Below, piece after piece: positions 49,189 through 56,061 of a DNA stretch of 56,061 bases. The notes beneath the pieces are model-generated. The model saw only the letters and a program-made list of their open reading frames with translations, was not told where the DNA came from and made no database searches. The stretch covers positions 1 to 56,061 of the forward strand of contig NZ_JAJOZE010000001.1 of the NCBI RefSeq assembly GCF_021166585.1, written 5' to 3'. Every line of letters begins with the position of its first letter. Position 1 is the first letter of the stretch. A program made the translations under genes and the position numbers. The DNA comes from Metabacillus kandeliae. GTDB taxonomy: Bacteria > Bacillota > Bacilli > Bacillales > Bacillaceae.

Positions 49189-52095
49189 ATGAGTAAATAT
49201 ACCTTCCTTTTTGTTTTAACAGCAGTGCTGCTCTTTGCTGTGCTGCCTGCTGAAGCGAAAGGGAATTACCAGGTAACAGTTGATGGAAAAGTACAGGATC
49301 TGGTTCCTGTTGAGCAAGGGAAGACCGTTTTGCTTCCTCTCGCCGAGATCGGTAAATCTTTGAATCTTTCTGTCGCGTTTGACAGCAGACTAAAAAGATA
49401 TACAATGACAGGGAACGGCCGTGTTTATATTCTTTATAGAAATTCTGACCGCGTTATTGTTAAGAAAAGGGCTTCGCGCATGCGGGAAAAGCTGCAGCTG
49501 ATGAAAGGCACAGATATGATTCCGCTTGAGAGCCTGACAGGATTAATGGGATTGAAAACTTCCTCTGATCCAAAAAAGCTTCAGATTGATATCACCCAAA
49601 AATCCGCACCAGGTCTTTCCGCTGCCCCAGCCAAACAGGATGTGCCGAAATCTGCACCCATCCTGCCCGCTTCACAAGTCAAAAAGGATGCATTACCGGC
49701 ATCCAGCCCACCCGCTGCTCCTGCCAAAAACGAACCAGCATCTATTCCAGCACAAAATGAACCTCTAAATGACAAACAGCCAAACCCTTCAAGCGGCCCA
49801 GCAGCTGCAATAGATTTTTCAGGAGGAGGAGCTATGCCGGCAAATAATAATATTTTACAATCAGACCCTGTGCTGCAGGAGGGCCCGGTTATTCAGGCAA
49901 GGCCGAATGCCTTCGTCGGAAAAGGCGAATTGGACAGGGCGAAGCAAAGAGTACAGAATGTTTCCTGGGCAAAGGCTTATGGAAACAGATTGATTAAAGC
50001 AGCTGACGGACTCTTAAGAGGAGATTTGAGTGTTCCGGATAAACCGGCTGGACATGCTTCTTGGTATGTCTGCAAAAGCGGGGCACAGCTGCAATACCAG
50101 AACGGCAAGCATTATTGCCCTGCTGATAAGCAATATTATACAGGTGAAAAATACGATGCAGCCTGGCGGACATTCCGGGACAATGAGTTAATACAAAATA
50201 CCCGTCTTTTGGCTGCTGCTTATGCCCTTTACGATGATAAGCGATACGCAGAGGCAGTCAAAGGCATTCTTTTTCAGTTTGCAAAAGTTTATCCTTCCTT
50301 TCCTGTTCAGGAAAAGGGCGGGAAATTGTATTATCAGTCGCTTGATGAAGCAGTGAGCGGCACTGATCTTGCGGCTTCCTATGATTTAATTTATTCAAGC
50401 GGTCTTTTGACAGCAGATGATAAGCAAAAAATTGAAAACAACCTGCTCCGGCCAATGGCGGACAGCATCCGCAATTATCCGATGGGCCGTTCAAACTGGC
50501 AGGCTTGGCATGATGCTGCTATCGGTGTAATTGGAGCAGCTCTCCAGGATAAACGGTTAATAGATGAAGCCGTCAGCGGCCCGCTTGGCTTTACCTACTT
50601 AATGAAGAACGGTGTGCTGAATGATGGTTTTTGGTGGGAAGGATCGATGGCTTACCACACATACGCGCTTGCACCGCTTACTATTTTGGCGCAGACAGCT
50701 TCTCATTGGGGCTATGACTTGTACAGCAGCCCAAGGCTTAAAATGATGTTTGATGTGCCATTGCTCTACAGTTATCCCAATTTTATTACCCCATCCAATA
50801 ATGATGGCGGAAAATACGGCACATCCATGATCAGCTTTACTTCTTCAAGAGGATATAACGATTATGAAGCAGCCTACGCTTACTATAAGGACCAAAATTA
50901 CGGCTGGCTCTTGAATGAGAAGTATAAAAATCTCAGCCGCAATGGAGATTTTGCGCTCTTTTTTGGAGCAGATCAAATTGAAGACGGCGAAAGGGAAGCG
51001 ATGAAGAGCTACAACCTTTCGAGCATCGGCCAGGCTATTTTGAGAAATCCGGATAATACAGAGGATCAAAATTATTTATTGCTGGATTATGGAGGGCATG
51101 GCGGAGCCCATGGCCATTATGACAAGCTTGAAATCGACTTTTATGGTGCTGGCAGTCTGCTTGCACCTGATTTTGGCACACCGCAATACAGCCATCCTCT
51201 TTACAGGGGCTGGTATAAACAGACGATCAGCCATAATACCGTGACAGTAGACGGGAAATCACAGAATGAAGCAGCAGGAAAAATGCTCTTGTTTTCTTCT
51301 CAGCCCTATTTTAAGCATTTGTATGCACAGGCGAACAGCGCCTATGATCATATCACATATGAACGCGGAATTTGGATGGATGATGAGTATACGCTCGATT
51401 GGTTCTATCTCAACGATCCGTCAGAAACCCATCAGTATGACTGGACTTTGCATGGACTTGGAGACTATTCGTCAACTCTTCCTTTTGCTGCGTCGCAGGC
51501 CTTGTCCGGAGGGACAGGATATGATCAGCTGAAATCCATCATGGCCGCTTCTCCTGCAGGCGGATGGGAAGGGATGTGGAAGCTTGGCGAGAACGGGCTT
51601 CGTGTTTATTCTATTCCGTTTGGCGAAAGCACTGTGATGACAGCTTCCGCTCCTGGTCCTTCTAATGAACCTGATAAGCAGACAACGATGCTGATGCAGA
51701 GAAAGCAAGGAAAACAAACACAGTTTGTAACCATCCTTCAGCCTTTCACATCAGCTGGCGAACAAAAAGTGACAGGTGAAAGAGAAGGGGAATACGGCAT
51801 TAAAGTGTTCACTTCAAAAGGGGTGCAGCACTTGTACCAAAACTATCAAAACCTTCAAGCGGGAAAAATAGCTGCATTCAAAGGGGAAACCTTGCAAAAC
51901 ACCTCTTATCCTATTGAACAAAATATCGTTTCATCTTTTACAGGAAAAACAGTAAGTGTACAAGTCAGGGATATCGAGCGATTTTCTCATCTGGCGTTTT
52001 CTGTTTATGCACCTGATGCAGGCGCATTGCTCGTTAACGGCAAGCCTGCTTCGTTCCAAAAGCAGGACGGATTTTTGCTTGCTGAAGTAAAATAA
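49189..52095 (+). CDS. Secreted heparinase II/III-family polysaccharide lyase
   Basis: 968-residue exported protein. Signal peptide 1-24 (cleavage after AEA). Residues 26-135 form a copper-amine-oxidase-type N-terminal (stalk) domain (LLPLAEIGKSL, DMIPLESLTGLMG), followed by a Pro/Ala/Ser linker to about 230. Next comes an (alpha/alpha) barrel with WYVCKSGAQLQY, HYCPADKQYY and NWQAWHDAAIG. The C-terminal heparinase II/III beta-sandwich has GGHGGAHGHYDKLEIDFYG and WYKQTISHNTVTVDG. Expected to cleave uronate-containing polysaccharide by beta-elimination outside the cell. AGGAGG precedes the ATG. Its place next to a glycan synthesis locus suggests trimming or release of that polymer. Confidence 0.87.
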   Translation: MSKYTFLFVLTAVLLFAVLPAEAKGNYQVTVDGKVQDLVPVEQGKTVLLPLAEIGKSLNLSVAFDSRLKRYTMTGNGRVYILYRNSDRVIVKKRASRMREKLQLMKGTDMIPLESLTGLMGLKTSSDPKKLQIDITQKSAPGLSAAPAKQDVPKSAPILPASQVKKDALPASSPPAAPAKNEPASIPAQNEPLNDKQPNPSSGPAAAIDFSGGGAMPANNNILQSDPVLQEGPVIQARPNAFVGKGELDRAKQRVQNVSWAKAYGNRLIKAADGLLRGDLSVPDKPAGHASWYVCKSGAQLQYQNGKHYCPADKQYYTGEKYDAAWRTFRDNELIQNTRLLAAAYALYDDKRYAEAVKGILFQFAKVYPSFPVQEKGGKLYYQSLDEAVSGTDLAASYDLIYSSGLLTADDKQKIENNLLRPMADSIRNYPMGRSNWQAWHDAAIGVIGAALQDKRLIDEAVSGPLGFTYLMKNGVLNDGFWWEGSMAYHTYALAPLTILAQTASHWGYDLYSSPRLKMMFDVPLLYSYPNFITPSNNDGGKYGTSMISFTSSRGYNDYEAAYAYYKDQNYGWLLNEKYKNLSRNGDFALFFGADQIEDGEREAMKSYNLSSIGQAILRNPDNTEDQNYLLLDYGGHGGAHGHYDKLEIDFYGAGSLLAPDFGTPQYSHPLYRGWYKQTISHNTVTVDGKSQNEAAGKMLLFSSQPYFKHLYAQANSAYDHITYERGIWMDDEYTLDWFYLNDPSETHQYDWTLHGLGDYSSTLPFAASQALSGGTGYDQLKSIMAASPAGGWEGMWKLGENGLRVYSIPFGESTVMTASAPGPSNEPDKQTTMLMQRKQGKQTQFVTILQPFTSAGEQKVTGEREGEYGIKVFTSKGVQHLYQNYQNLQAGKIAAFKGETLQNTSYPIEQNIVSSFTGKTVSVQVRDIERFSHLAFSVYAPDAGALLVNGKPASFQKQDGFLLAEVK

Positions 52096-52097
52096 AT

Positions 52098-52136
52098 AAA
52101 AAGAGGGATGCCCGGTTAATGAGGGGCATCCCTTTT
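52098..52136 (+). terminator. Terminator of the lyase gene
   Basis: Stem agggatgccc / gggcatccct with a nine-base loop and T4. Confidence 0.88.
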
Positions 52137-52190
52137 GCAGACGATCAGATTGTAAAGATGCAATTAGATAGCAGATGATCAGAAATTGAT

Positions 52191-52316
52191 TTGTCCAGCT
52201 CCAGCCGCTAGCCCGATTCTTTAGTCACTTCACAAAAATCCAAAAAGTCAAAACCGGACTTTTTGGATTTTTGCACAAGTAGCTGTCGGGGCTGAACGAG
52301 CGGCTTGCGCTTTTCT
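52191..52316. repeat. Nested palindromic repeat, copy 2
   Basis: Shell ttgtccagctccagccgctag ... tcggggctgaacgagcggct, then gcgcttttct. The core hairpin is atccaaaaagtc / gactttttggat. The ~28 bases before it (tagatagcaga...ttgat) also resemble the flank of copy 1 at 22.45 kb. Copies 2-4 fill most of the 475-base gap between the lyase gene and pckA; no gene is present there. Confidence 0.85.
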
Positions 52317-52319
52317 GCA

Positions 52320-52442
52320 TTGTCCAGCTCCAGCCGCTAGCCCCTCGAGTCGCTTCGGAAAATCCCAAAAAGTCTAAGACCGGACTTTTCGGGATTTTCC
52401 TCCAGCGCTTGTCGGGGCTTAACGAGCGGCTTGCGCTTTTCT
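52320..52442. repeat. Nested palindromic repeat, copy 3
   Basis: Same shell as copy 2 with ccccctcgagtcgcttcgg after the left arm; core aatcccaaaaagtc / gacttttcgggatt with one mismatch. Direct tandem with copies 2 and 4. Confidence 0.85.
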
Positions 52443-52445
52443 ACA

Positions 52446-52568
52446 TTGTCCAGCTCCAGCCGCTAGCCCCTCGAGTCGCTTCGAAAAATCCCGAAAAGTC
52501 TAAGACCGGACTTTTCGGGATTTTCCTCCAGCGCTTGTCGGGGCTGAACAAGCGGCTTGCGCTTTTCT
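52446..52568. repeat. Nested palindromic repeat, copy 4
   Basis: Nearly identical to copy 3, with a perfectly paired core aatcccgaaaagtc / gacttttcgggatt. It ends two bases before the pckA stop codon, so it probably acts as the pckA terminator. Confidence 0.85.
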
Positions 52569-52570
52569 TA

Positions 52571-54160
52571 TTAGCGGAAAACAGGTCCGCCAAGCTCTTC
52601 AATTTCATTAGGAACACTTGAAAACTTCTTAAAGTTTTCGTGGAATTTTGCAGCGAGCTCTGAAGCCTTCTGCTTGTAGGCTTCTTGATTTTCCCAAGTT
52701 GATGATGGAATCAGGACACTGTCCGGAACACCTGGTACGTGAAGCGGAATCTGCAGTCCGAATATTTCATCCTTCACCATTTCTGTATGCTGAAGATCTC
52801 CTTCAAGTGCTGCCTGTACCATAGCTCTTGTGTATTCAAGCTTCATTCTGCTTCCTGTCCCGTATTCTCCGCCTGTCCATCCCGTGTTAACGAGGTACAC
52901 ATCAACTTCATGCTCAGCAATTTTCTTCCCGAGCATCTCTGCGTATACGTTCGCTTTAAGCGGCAGGAACGGAGATCCAAAGCACGTTGAGAAAGTAGCC
53001 TGCGGAGATGTAACGCCTCTTTCAGTGCCGGCGAGCTTGCTTGTGTAGCCGCTTAAGAAGTGATACATTGCCTGTTCTTTCGTCAGCTTGCTGATTGGAG
53101 GCAATACGCCGAATGCGTCGGCCGTCAGGAAGATGATCGCTGAAGGATGGCCTGCGACACTAGGTGTCAGTATGTTGTCTATTGCTTCAAGCGGATAGGC
53201 CGCACGCGTATTTTCTGTGTAGAAAACATGGTCATAGTCAGCGGCTCTTGTATCTTCATTCACCACAACATTTTCAAGCACAGATCCGAAGCGGATCGCA
53301 TTATGGATTTGGGGTTCTTTTTCAGCGGACAGGTTAATGCATTTTGCATAGCAGCCGCCTTCAATATTAAAAACGCCCCTGTTTGACCAGCCGTGCTCGT
53401 CATCGCCAATCAGCTTTCGGCTGGCGTCAGCGCTCAAAGTTGTTTTTCCTGTGCCAGATAAGCCGAAGAAAAGAGCTACATCGCCTTCCTGGCCTACATT
53501 TGCAGAACAGTGCATCGGCATGATACCCTGTTCTGGGAGAAGAAAATTCATAATAGAGAAAATAGATTTTTTCATTTCTCCGGCATATTCTGTGCCGCCG
53601 ATTAAAATGGTGCGCTTTTCGAACGAAATAATAATGAATGTCTCTGAGTTTGTGCCGTCCACTGCAGGATCTGCTTTAAAGTTTGGAGCAGAAATGACAG
53701 TGAAAGGGTTTTCATGATGGTTTAGGTCATCACCCTGCGGACGGATAAAAAGCTGGTGGGCAAACAGGTTATGCCAAGCAAACTCATTCACTACCTGGAT
53801 AGGCAAACGGTATCTTTCATCAGCACCTGCAAAGCCCTTAAAAACAAACAGCTCGTTCTTCTCTTTTAAATAGCTGATTACCTTGTGATAAAGCTGATCA
53901 AACGCCTCGCTTGAGATCGGCTGGTTAACTGCTCCCCAGTCAATTTTTTCTTCGACGCTTGCTTCCCTGACTATGAATTTATCCCGCGGGGATCTCCCGG
54001 TATAAGCGCCAGTTGTAGCGCGGATTGCTCCTGTGGACGTTAAAACGGCTTCATCTCTTGATAATACTTTTTCAACGAGCTGCGGCACAGATAAGTTTTG
54101 GAAAACATTTACCCCTGTTAATAATTGCGAAAGCTCATTTGTATTTGTAAGTGTATTCAT
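52571..54160 (-). CDS. pckA: Phosphoenolpyruvate carboxykinase (ATP) PckA
   Basis: Decarboxylates oxaloacetate to PEP with ATP, the entry to gluconeogenesis. The 529-residue protein has the P-loop [13 protein letters not shown] (Lys239), [26 protein letters not shown] and [10 protein letters not shown] start at the ATG at 54160 ([12 protein letters not shown]) with AAGGAAGG upstream; the frame continues to 54256 but the added residues are not family-like. The equivalent B. subtilis gene is repressed by CcpN in the presence of glucose. Confidence 0.96.
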   Translation of the reverse strand: MNTLTNTNELSQLLTGVNVFQNLSVPQLVEKVLSRDEAVLTSTGAIRATTGAYTGRSPRDKFIVREASVEEKIDWGAVNQPISSEAFDQLYHKVISYLKEKNELFVFKGFAGADERYRLPIQVVNEFAWHNLFAHQLFIRPQGDDLNHHENPFTVISAPNFKADPAVDGTNSETFIIISFEKRTILIGGTEYAGEMKKSIFSIMNFLLPEQGIMPMHCSANVGQEGDVALFFGLSGTGKTTLSADASRKLIGDDEHGWSNRGVFNIEGGCYAKCINLSAEKEPQIHNAIRFGSVLENVVVNEDTRAADYDHVFYTENTRAAYPLEAIDNILTPSVAGHPSAIIFLTADAFGVLPPISKLTKEQAMYHFLSGYTSKLAGTERGVTSPQATFSTCFGSPFLPLKANVYAEMLGKKIAEHEVDVYLVNTGWTGGEYGTGSRMKLEYTRAMVQAALEGDLQHTEMVKDEIFGLQIPLHVPGVPDSVLIPSSTWENQEAYKQKASELAAKFHENFKKFSSVPNEIEELGGPVFR

Positions 54161-54208
54161 CCCATACCTTCCTTTGCATCGTAGTAACAGCTCATTTTCC
54201 ATATTGTC

Positions 54209-54228
54209 CCAATGATTCACCTCATTGG
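54209..54228 (-). promoter_or_regulatory. Inverted repeat in the pckA leader
   Basis: Perfect 7-bp inverted repeat CCAATGA-N6-TCATTGG between the presumed pckA promoter and its start codon. It could be an operator or a weak RNA hairpin; no known site matches it to my knowledge. Confidence 0.4.
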
Positions 54229-54245
54229 CTAATCGCACATAAAAA

Positions 54246-54251
54246 GTATAA
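54246..54251 (-). promoter_or_regulatory. Candidate -10 element of pckA
   Basis: Minus-strand TATACT within an AT-rich stretch, about 85 bases upstream of the pckA ATG. No good -35 hexamer is present, which would fit an activator- or repressor-tuned promoter. Confidence 0.4.
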
Positions 54252-54383
54252 CACATTTAATTTATTAATCTATACTAATTAATGCATTTTACGCAAAAGT
54301 TGCTGGTTTGCAACAGCAGCCGCCTAAGACAGCTGCCCCTGGTTCTCAGAAAAGTTTTTCCTGTAATGTCTTGCCGATTATTG

Positions 54384-54413
54384 TTGACAAGCTGAGAAGG
54401 TGTGGGGTAATAT
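54384..54413 (+). promoter_or_regulatory. Sigma-A promoter of metK
   Basis: -35 TTGACA (54384-54389), 18-bp spacer, -10 TAATAT (54408-54413), placed just upstream of the SAM riboswitch. Confidence 0.7.
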
Positions 54414-54430
54414 ATGACTTTGAACGGATT

Positions 54431-54560
54431 CTCTTATCCCGAGCTGGTGGAGGGACAGGCCCTATGAAACCCAGCAACCTGGTTATAGAAAAAGGCTAAA
54501 GGCTTTTTTCAGGCAAAGGTGCTAATCTGAGGCAAGGCGGAAGGCCTTGAACGATAAGAG
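54431..54560 (+). ncRNA. SAM-I (S-box) riboswitch aptamer
   Basis: Canonical S-box elements in order: P1 ctcttatc (54431), cgagctggtggagggac, ccctatgaaacccagcaacc, aggtgctaatctg, and the P1 partner gataagag (54553-54560). SAM binding should stabilise P1 and allow the downstream terminator to form, reducing metK expression when SAM is plentiful. The stretch 54161-54775 holds this leader and the pckA promoter region but no other gene. Confidence 0.95.
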
Positions 54561-54575
54561 CGAAAGGCAGATTGC

Positions 54576-54611
54576 AAAGTCCCTTTCCTCTTAGAGGAAG
54601 GGACTTTTTTG
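54576..54611 (+). terminator. SAM riboswitch expression-platform terminator
   Basis: Strong stem aagtccctttcctc / gaggaagggactt followed by T6, 15 bases after the aptamer and about 165 bases before metK. Confidence 0.92.
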
Positions 54612-54775
54612 ATACTCTCTTTTTCAAATCGCTTCCATATAATAACCTGACGATCTTACATAGAAAGTATTCATAGATCGTTAAAAAGGTAATGATAAAA
54701 GGGAATGAGTTCCGTCGGCCGCAGCAAAGGGTTTAAAGCTGCATAAATTATTAATGTGTCAGAGGAGGAAACAGA

Positions 54776-55972
54776 ATGACAAGAAACCGCCGTTTATTTA
54801 CATCAGAGTCTGTAACAGAGGGGCATCCGGATAAAATCTGCGATCAGATTTCCGATTCCATTTTGGATGCGATTATCTCAAAAGACCCGAATGCACGCGT
54901 AGCATGCGAAACTTCAGTAACAACAGGACTTGTGCTAGTTGCAGGTGAAATTACAACAAGCACTTATGTAGACATTCCAAAAATTGTCCGCGAAACAATC
55001 AAGGGTATCGGATATACACGCGCAAAATACGGCTTTGATGCTGAAACATGTGCTGTATTAACATCGATTGATGAACAGTCAGCTGACATTGCTATGGGAG
55101 TTGACCGTGCGCTTGAAGCACGCGAAGGACAAATGTCTGACGCTGAAATTGAAGCAATCGGCGCAGGTGACCAGGGCTTGATGTTCGGGTTTGCCTGCAA
55201 TGAAACAAAAGAACTGATGCCGCTTCCGATTTCACTTGCTCATAAGCTGTCCCGCCGTCTGGCAGAAGTGCGCAAGGAGGAAATTCTTCCATACCTGCGT
55301 CCTGATGGTAAAACACAGGTTACAGTTGAATATGATGAAAACGACAAACCGGTCCGGATTGATACGATCGTCATTTCTACCCAGCATCATCCTGAAATCA
55401 GCCTTGAGCAGATTCAGCGAAACCTGAAGGAGCATGTCATTAAGCCGGTTGTTCCTGCTGAGCTTATTGACGAAAATACAAAATATTTCATTAACCCGAC
55501 AGGCCGCTTCGTTATCGGAGGACCTCAAGGTGACGCAGGTCTGACAGGCCGTAAAATCATCGTTGACACATACGGCGGCTATGCTCGCCATGGCGGGGGA
55601 GCTTTCTCCGGCAAAGACGCGACTAAGGTTGACCGCTCTGCAGCTTATGCAGCACGCTATGTAGCGAAGAACATTGTGGCAGCTGGTCTTGCAGACAAAT
55701 GTGAAGTGCAGCTTGCCTACGCAATCGGCGTAGCACAGCCTGTTTCCATTTCTGTTGACACATTCGGATCATCAAAAGCCTCTGAAGAACAATTGGTTGA
55801 AGCAATCCGTCAAACTTTTGATCTGCGCCCGGCAGGCATCATTAAAATGCTTGATCTTCGCCGTCCGATCTACAAGCAGACAGCTGCTTACGGACACTTC
55901 GGCCGTAATGATCTTGACCTTCCTTGGGAGCAAACAGACAAATCAGAAGCATTGCTTGCAGCAATTAAATAA
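54776..55972 (+). CDS. metK: S-adenosylmethionine synthetase MetK
   Basis: Forms SAM from methionine and ATP. The 398-residue protein has GHPDK (16-20), the signature [13 protein letters not shown], the P-loop-like GGGAFSGKD and [18 protein letters not shown]. The ATG at 54776 has AGAGGAGG upstream. Controlled by the S-box riboswitch. SAM consumption feeds the LuxS branch encoded elsewhere in this window. Confidence 0.97.
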   Translation: MTRNRRLFTSESVTEGHPDKICDQISDSILDAIISKDPNARVACETSVTTGLVLVAGEITTSTYVDIPKIVRETIKGIGYTRAKYGFDAETCAVLTSIDEQSADIAMGVDRALEAREGQMSDAEIEAIGAGDQGLMFGFACNETKELMPLPISLAHKLSRRLAEVRKEEILPYLRPDGKTQVTVEYDENDKPVRIDTIVISTQHHPEISLEQIQRNLKEHVIKPVVPAELIDENTKYFINPTGRFVIGGPQGDAGLTGRKIIVDTYGGYARHGGGAFSGKDATKVDRSAAYAARYVAKNIVAAGLADKCEVQLAYAIGVAQPVSISVDTFGSSKASEEQLVEAIRQTFDLRPAGIIKMLDLRRPIYKQTAAYGHFGRNDLDLPWEQTDKSEALLAAIK

Positions 55973-55982
55973 TTAGAATGAT

Positions 55983-56012
55983 AAAAGCCTGGAGATTTCT
56001 CCAGGCTTTTTT
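55983..56012 (+). terminator. Terminator of metK
   Basis: Perfect stem aaaagcctggaga / tctccaggctttt with T6. The remaining 49 bases of the window hold nothing I can identify. Confidence 0.92.
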
Positions 56013-56061
56013 GCGTGCTTTTTTTTCGTTTATTATTGGGACAAGATCAAATATTGGCACG

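Noticed and set aside
34373-52095. Prophage or ICE explanation for the island
   Set aside because: No integrase, transposase, phage structural or conjugation gene, and no attachment-site duplication at the borders that I could see.
52409-52621. 70-codon frame through the palindromic repeats next to pckA
   Set aside because: Its product repeats itself because the DNA is a tandem repeat; it ends inside pckA on the opposite strand.

Overview
The window is chromosomal DNA of an endospore-forming member of the Bacillaceae (Bacillus sensu lato). The evidence is gene content and order: the tail of a trnB-like tRNA cluster, the glgBCDAP glycogen operon, yteA, menA and menFDHBEC, ythAB, rpmE2, yidD, luxS, ytkA, dps, ytkD, ytlDCA, ytmA, ytmB, pckA and an S-box riboswitch with metK. 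AGGAGG-type ribosome binding sites and frequent TTG/GTG starts fit. This is recognition from sequence only; no search was run.

Layout. 1-745: seven tRNA genes and a terminator. 1.1-9.0 kb: glycogen synthesis and breakdown operon with overlapping genes. 9.0-13.6 kb: lipase, Cys-cluster protein, a decayed SDR remnant, AIM24-family protein, a methyltransferase interrupted by two in-frame TAG codons, TspO and YteA. 13.7-22.4 kb: menaquinone synthesis, with menA divergent from menFDHBEC. 22.6-25.3 kb: bd-type quinol oxidase with a small DUF1540 gene. 25.4-27.0 kb: a zinc-responsive pair, L31 type B and a ZnuA-type lipoprotein, each behind a Zur-box palindrome. 27.1-34.2 kb: luxS, dps, ytkD, ytlDCA, ytmA and ytmB.

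34.3-52.1 kb is an accessory island between ytmB and pckA. From memory, these two genes are neighbours in B. subtilis. The island holds two paralogous YtcC-like GT4 glycosyltransferases, another GT4 and a GT2. It also holds a UDP-GlcNAc 2-epimerase / 4,6-dehydratase / RmlD-like reductase cassette for a UDP-linked L-6-deoxy-HexNAc, two more sugar SDR enzymes, a parallel beta-helix protein and a DUF1796 protein. A large secreted heparinase II/III-type lyase and two proteins I do not recognise complete it. It looks like a surface-glycan locus, possibly for the spore surface. Its least familiar component is a 436-residue protein built from about five copies of a Trp...Pro...Pro module (near 43.9-45.2 kb). 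One copy of that module also forms the extreme C-terminus of the island's first glycosyltransferase (near 36.3 kb). I regard this shared module as the best candidate for something undescribed.

52.2-56.0 kb: nested palindromic repeats, pckA (minus strand), the SAM-I riboswitch and metK. Intergenic repeats are prominent: five copies of a shell-and-core palindrome (one at 22.5 kb, four at 52.2-52.6 kb), a GC-rich element with terminal inverted repeats at 40.4 kb, a cluster of GGGGACAG/CTGTCCCC motifs at 48.7-49.0 kb, and a 21-bp tandem repeat at 25.8 kb. I saw no CRISPR array, prophage, insertion-sequence transposase or rRNA.
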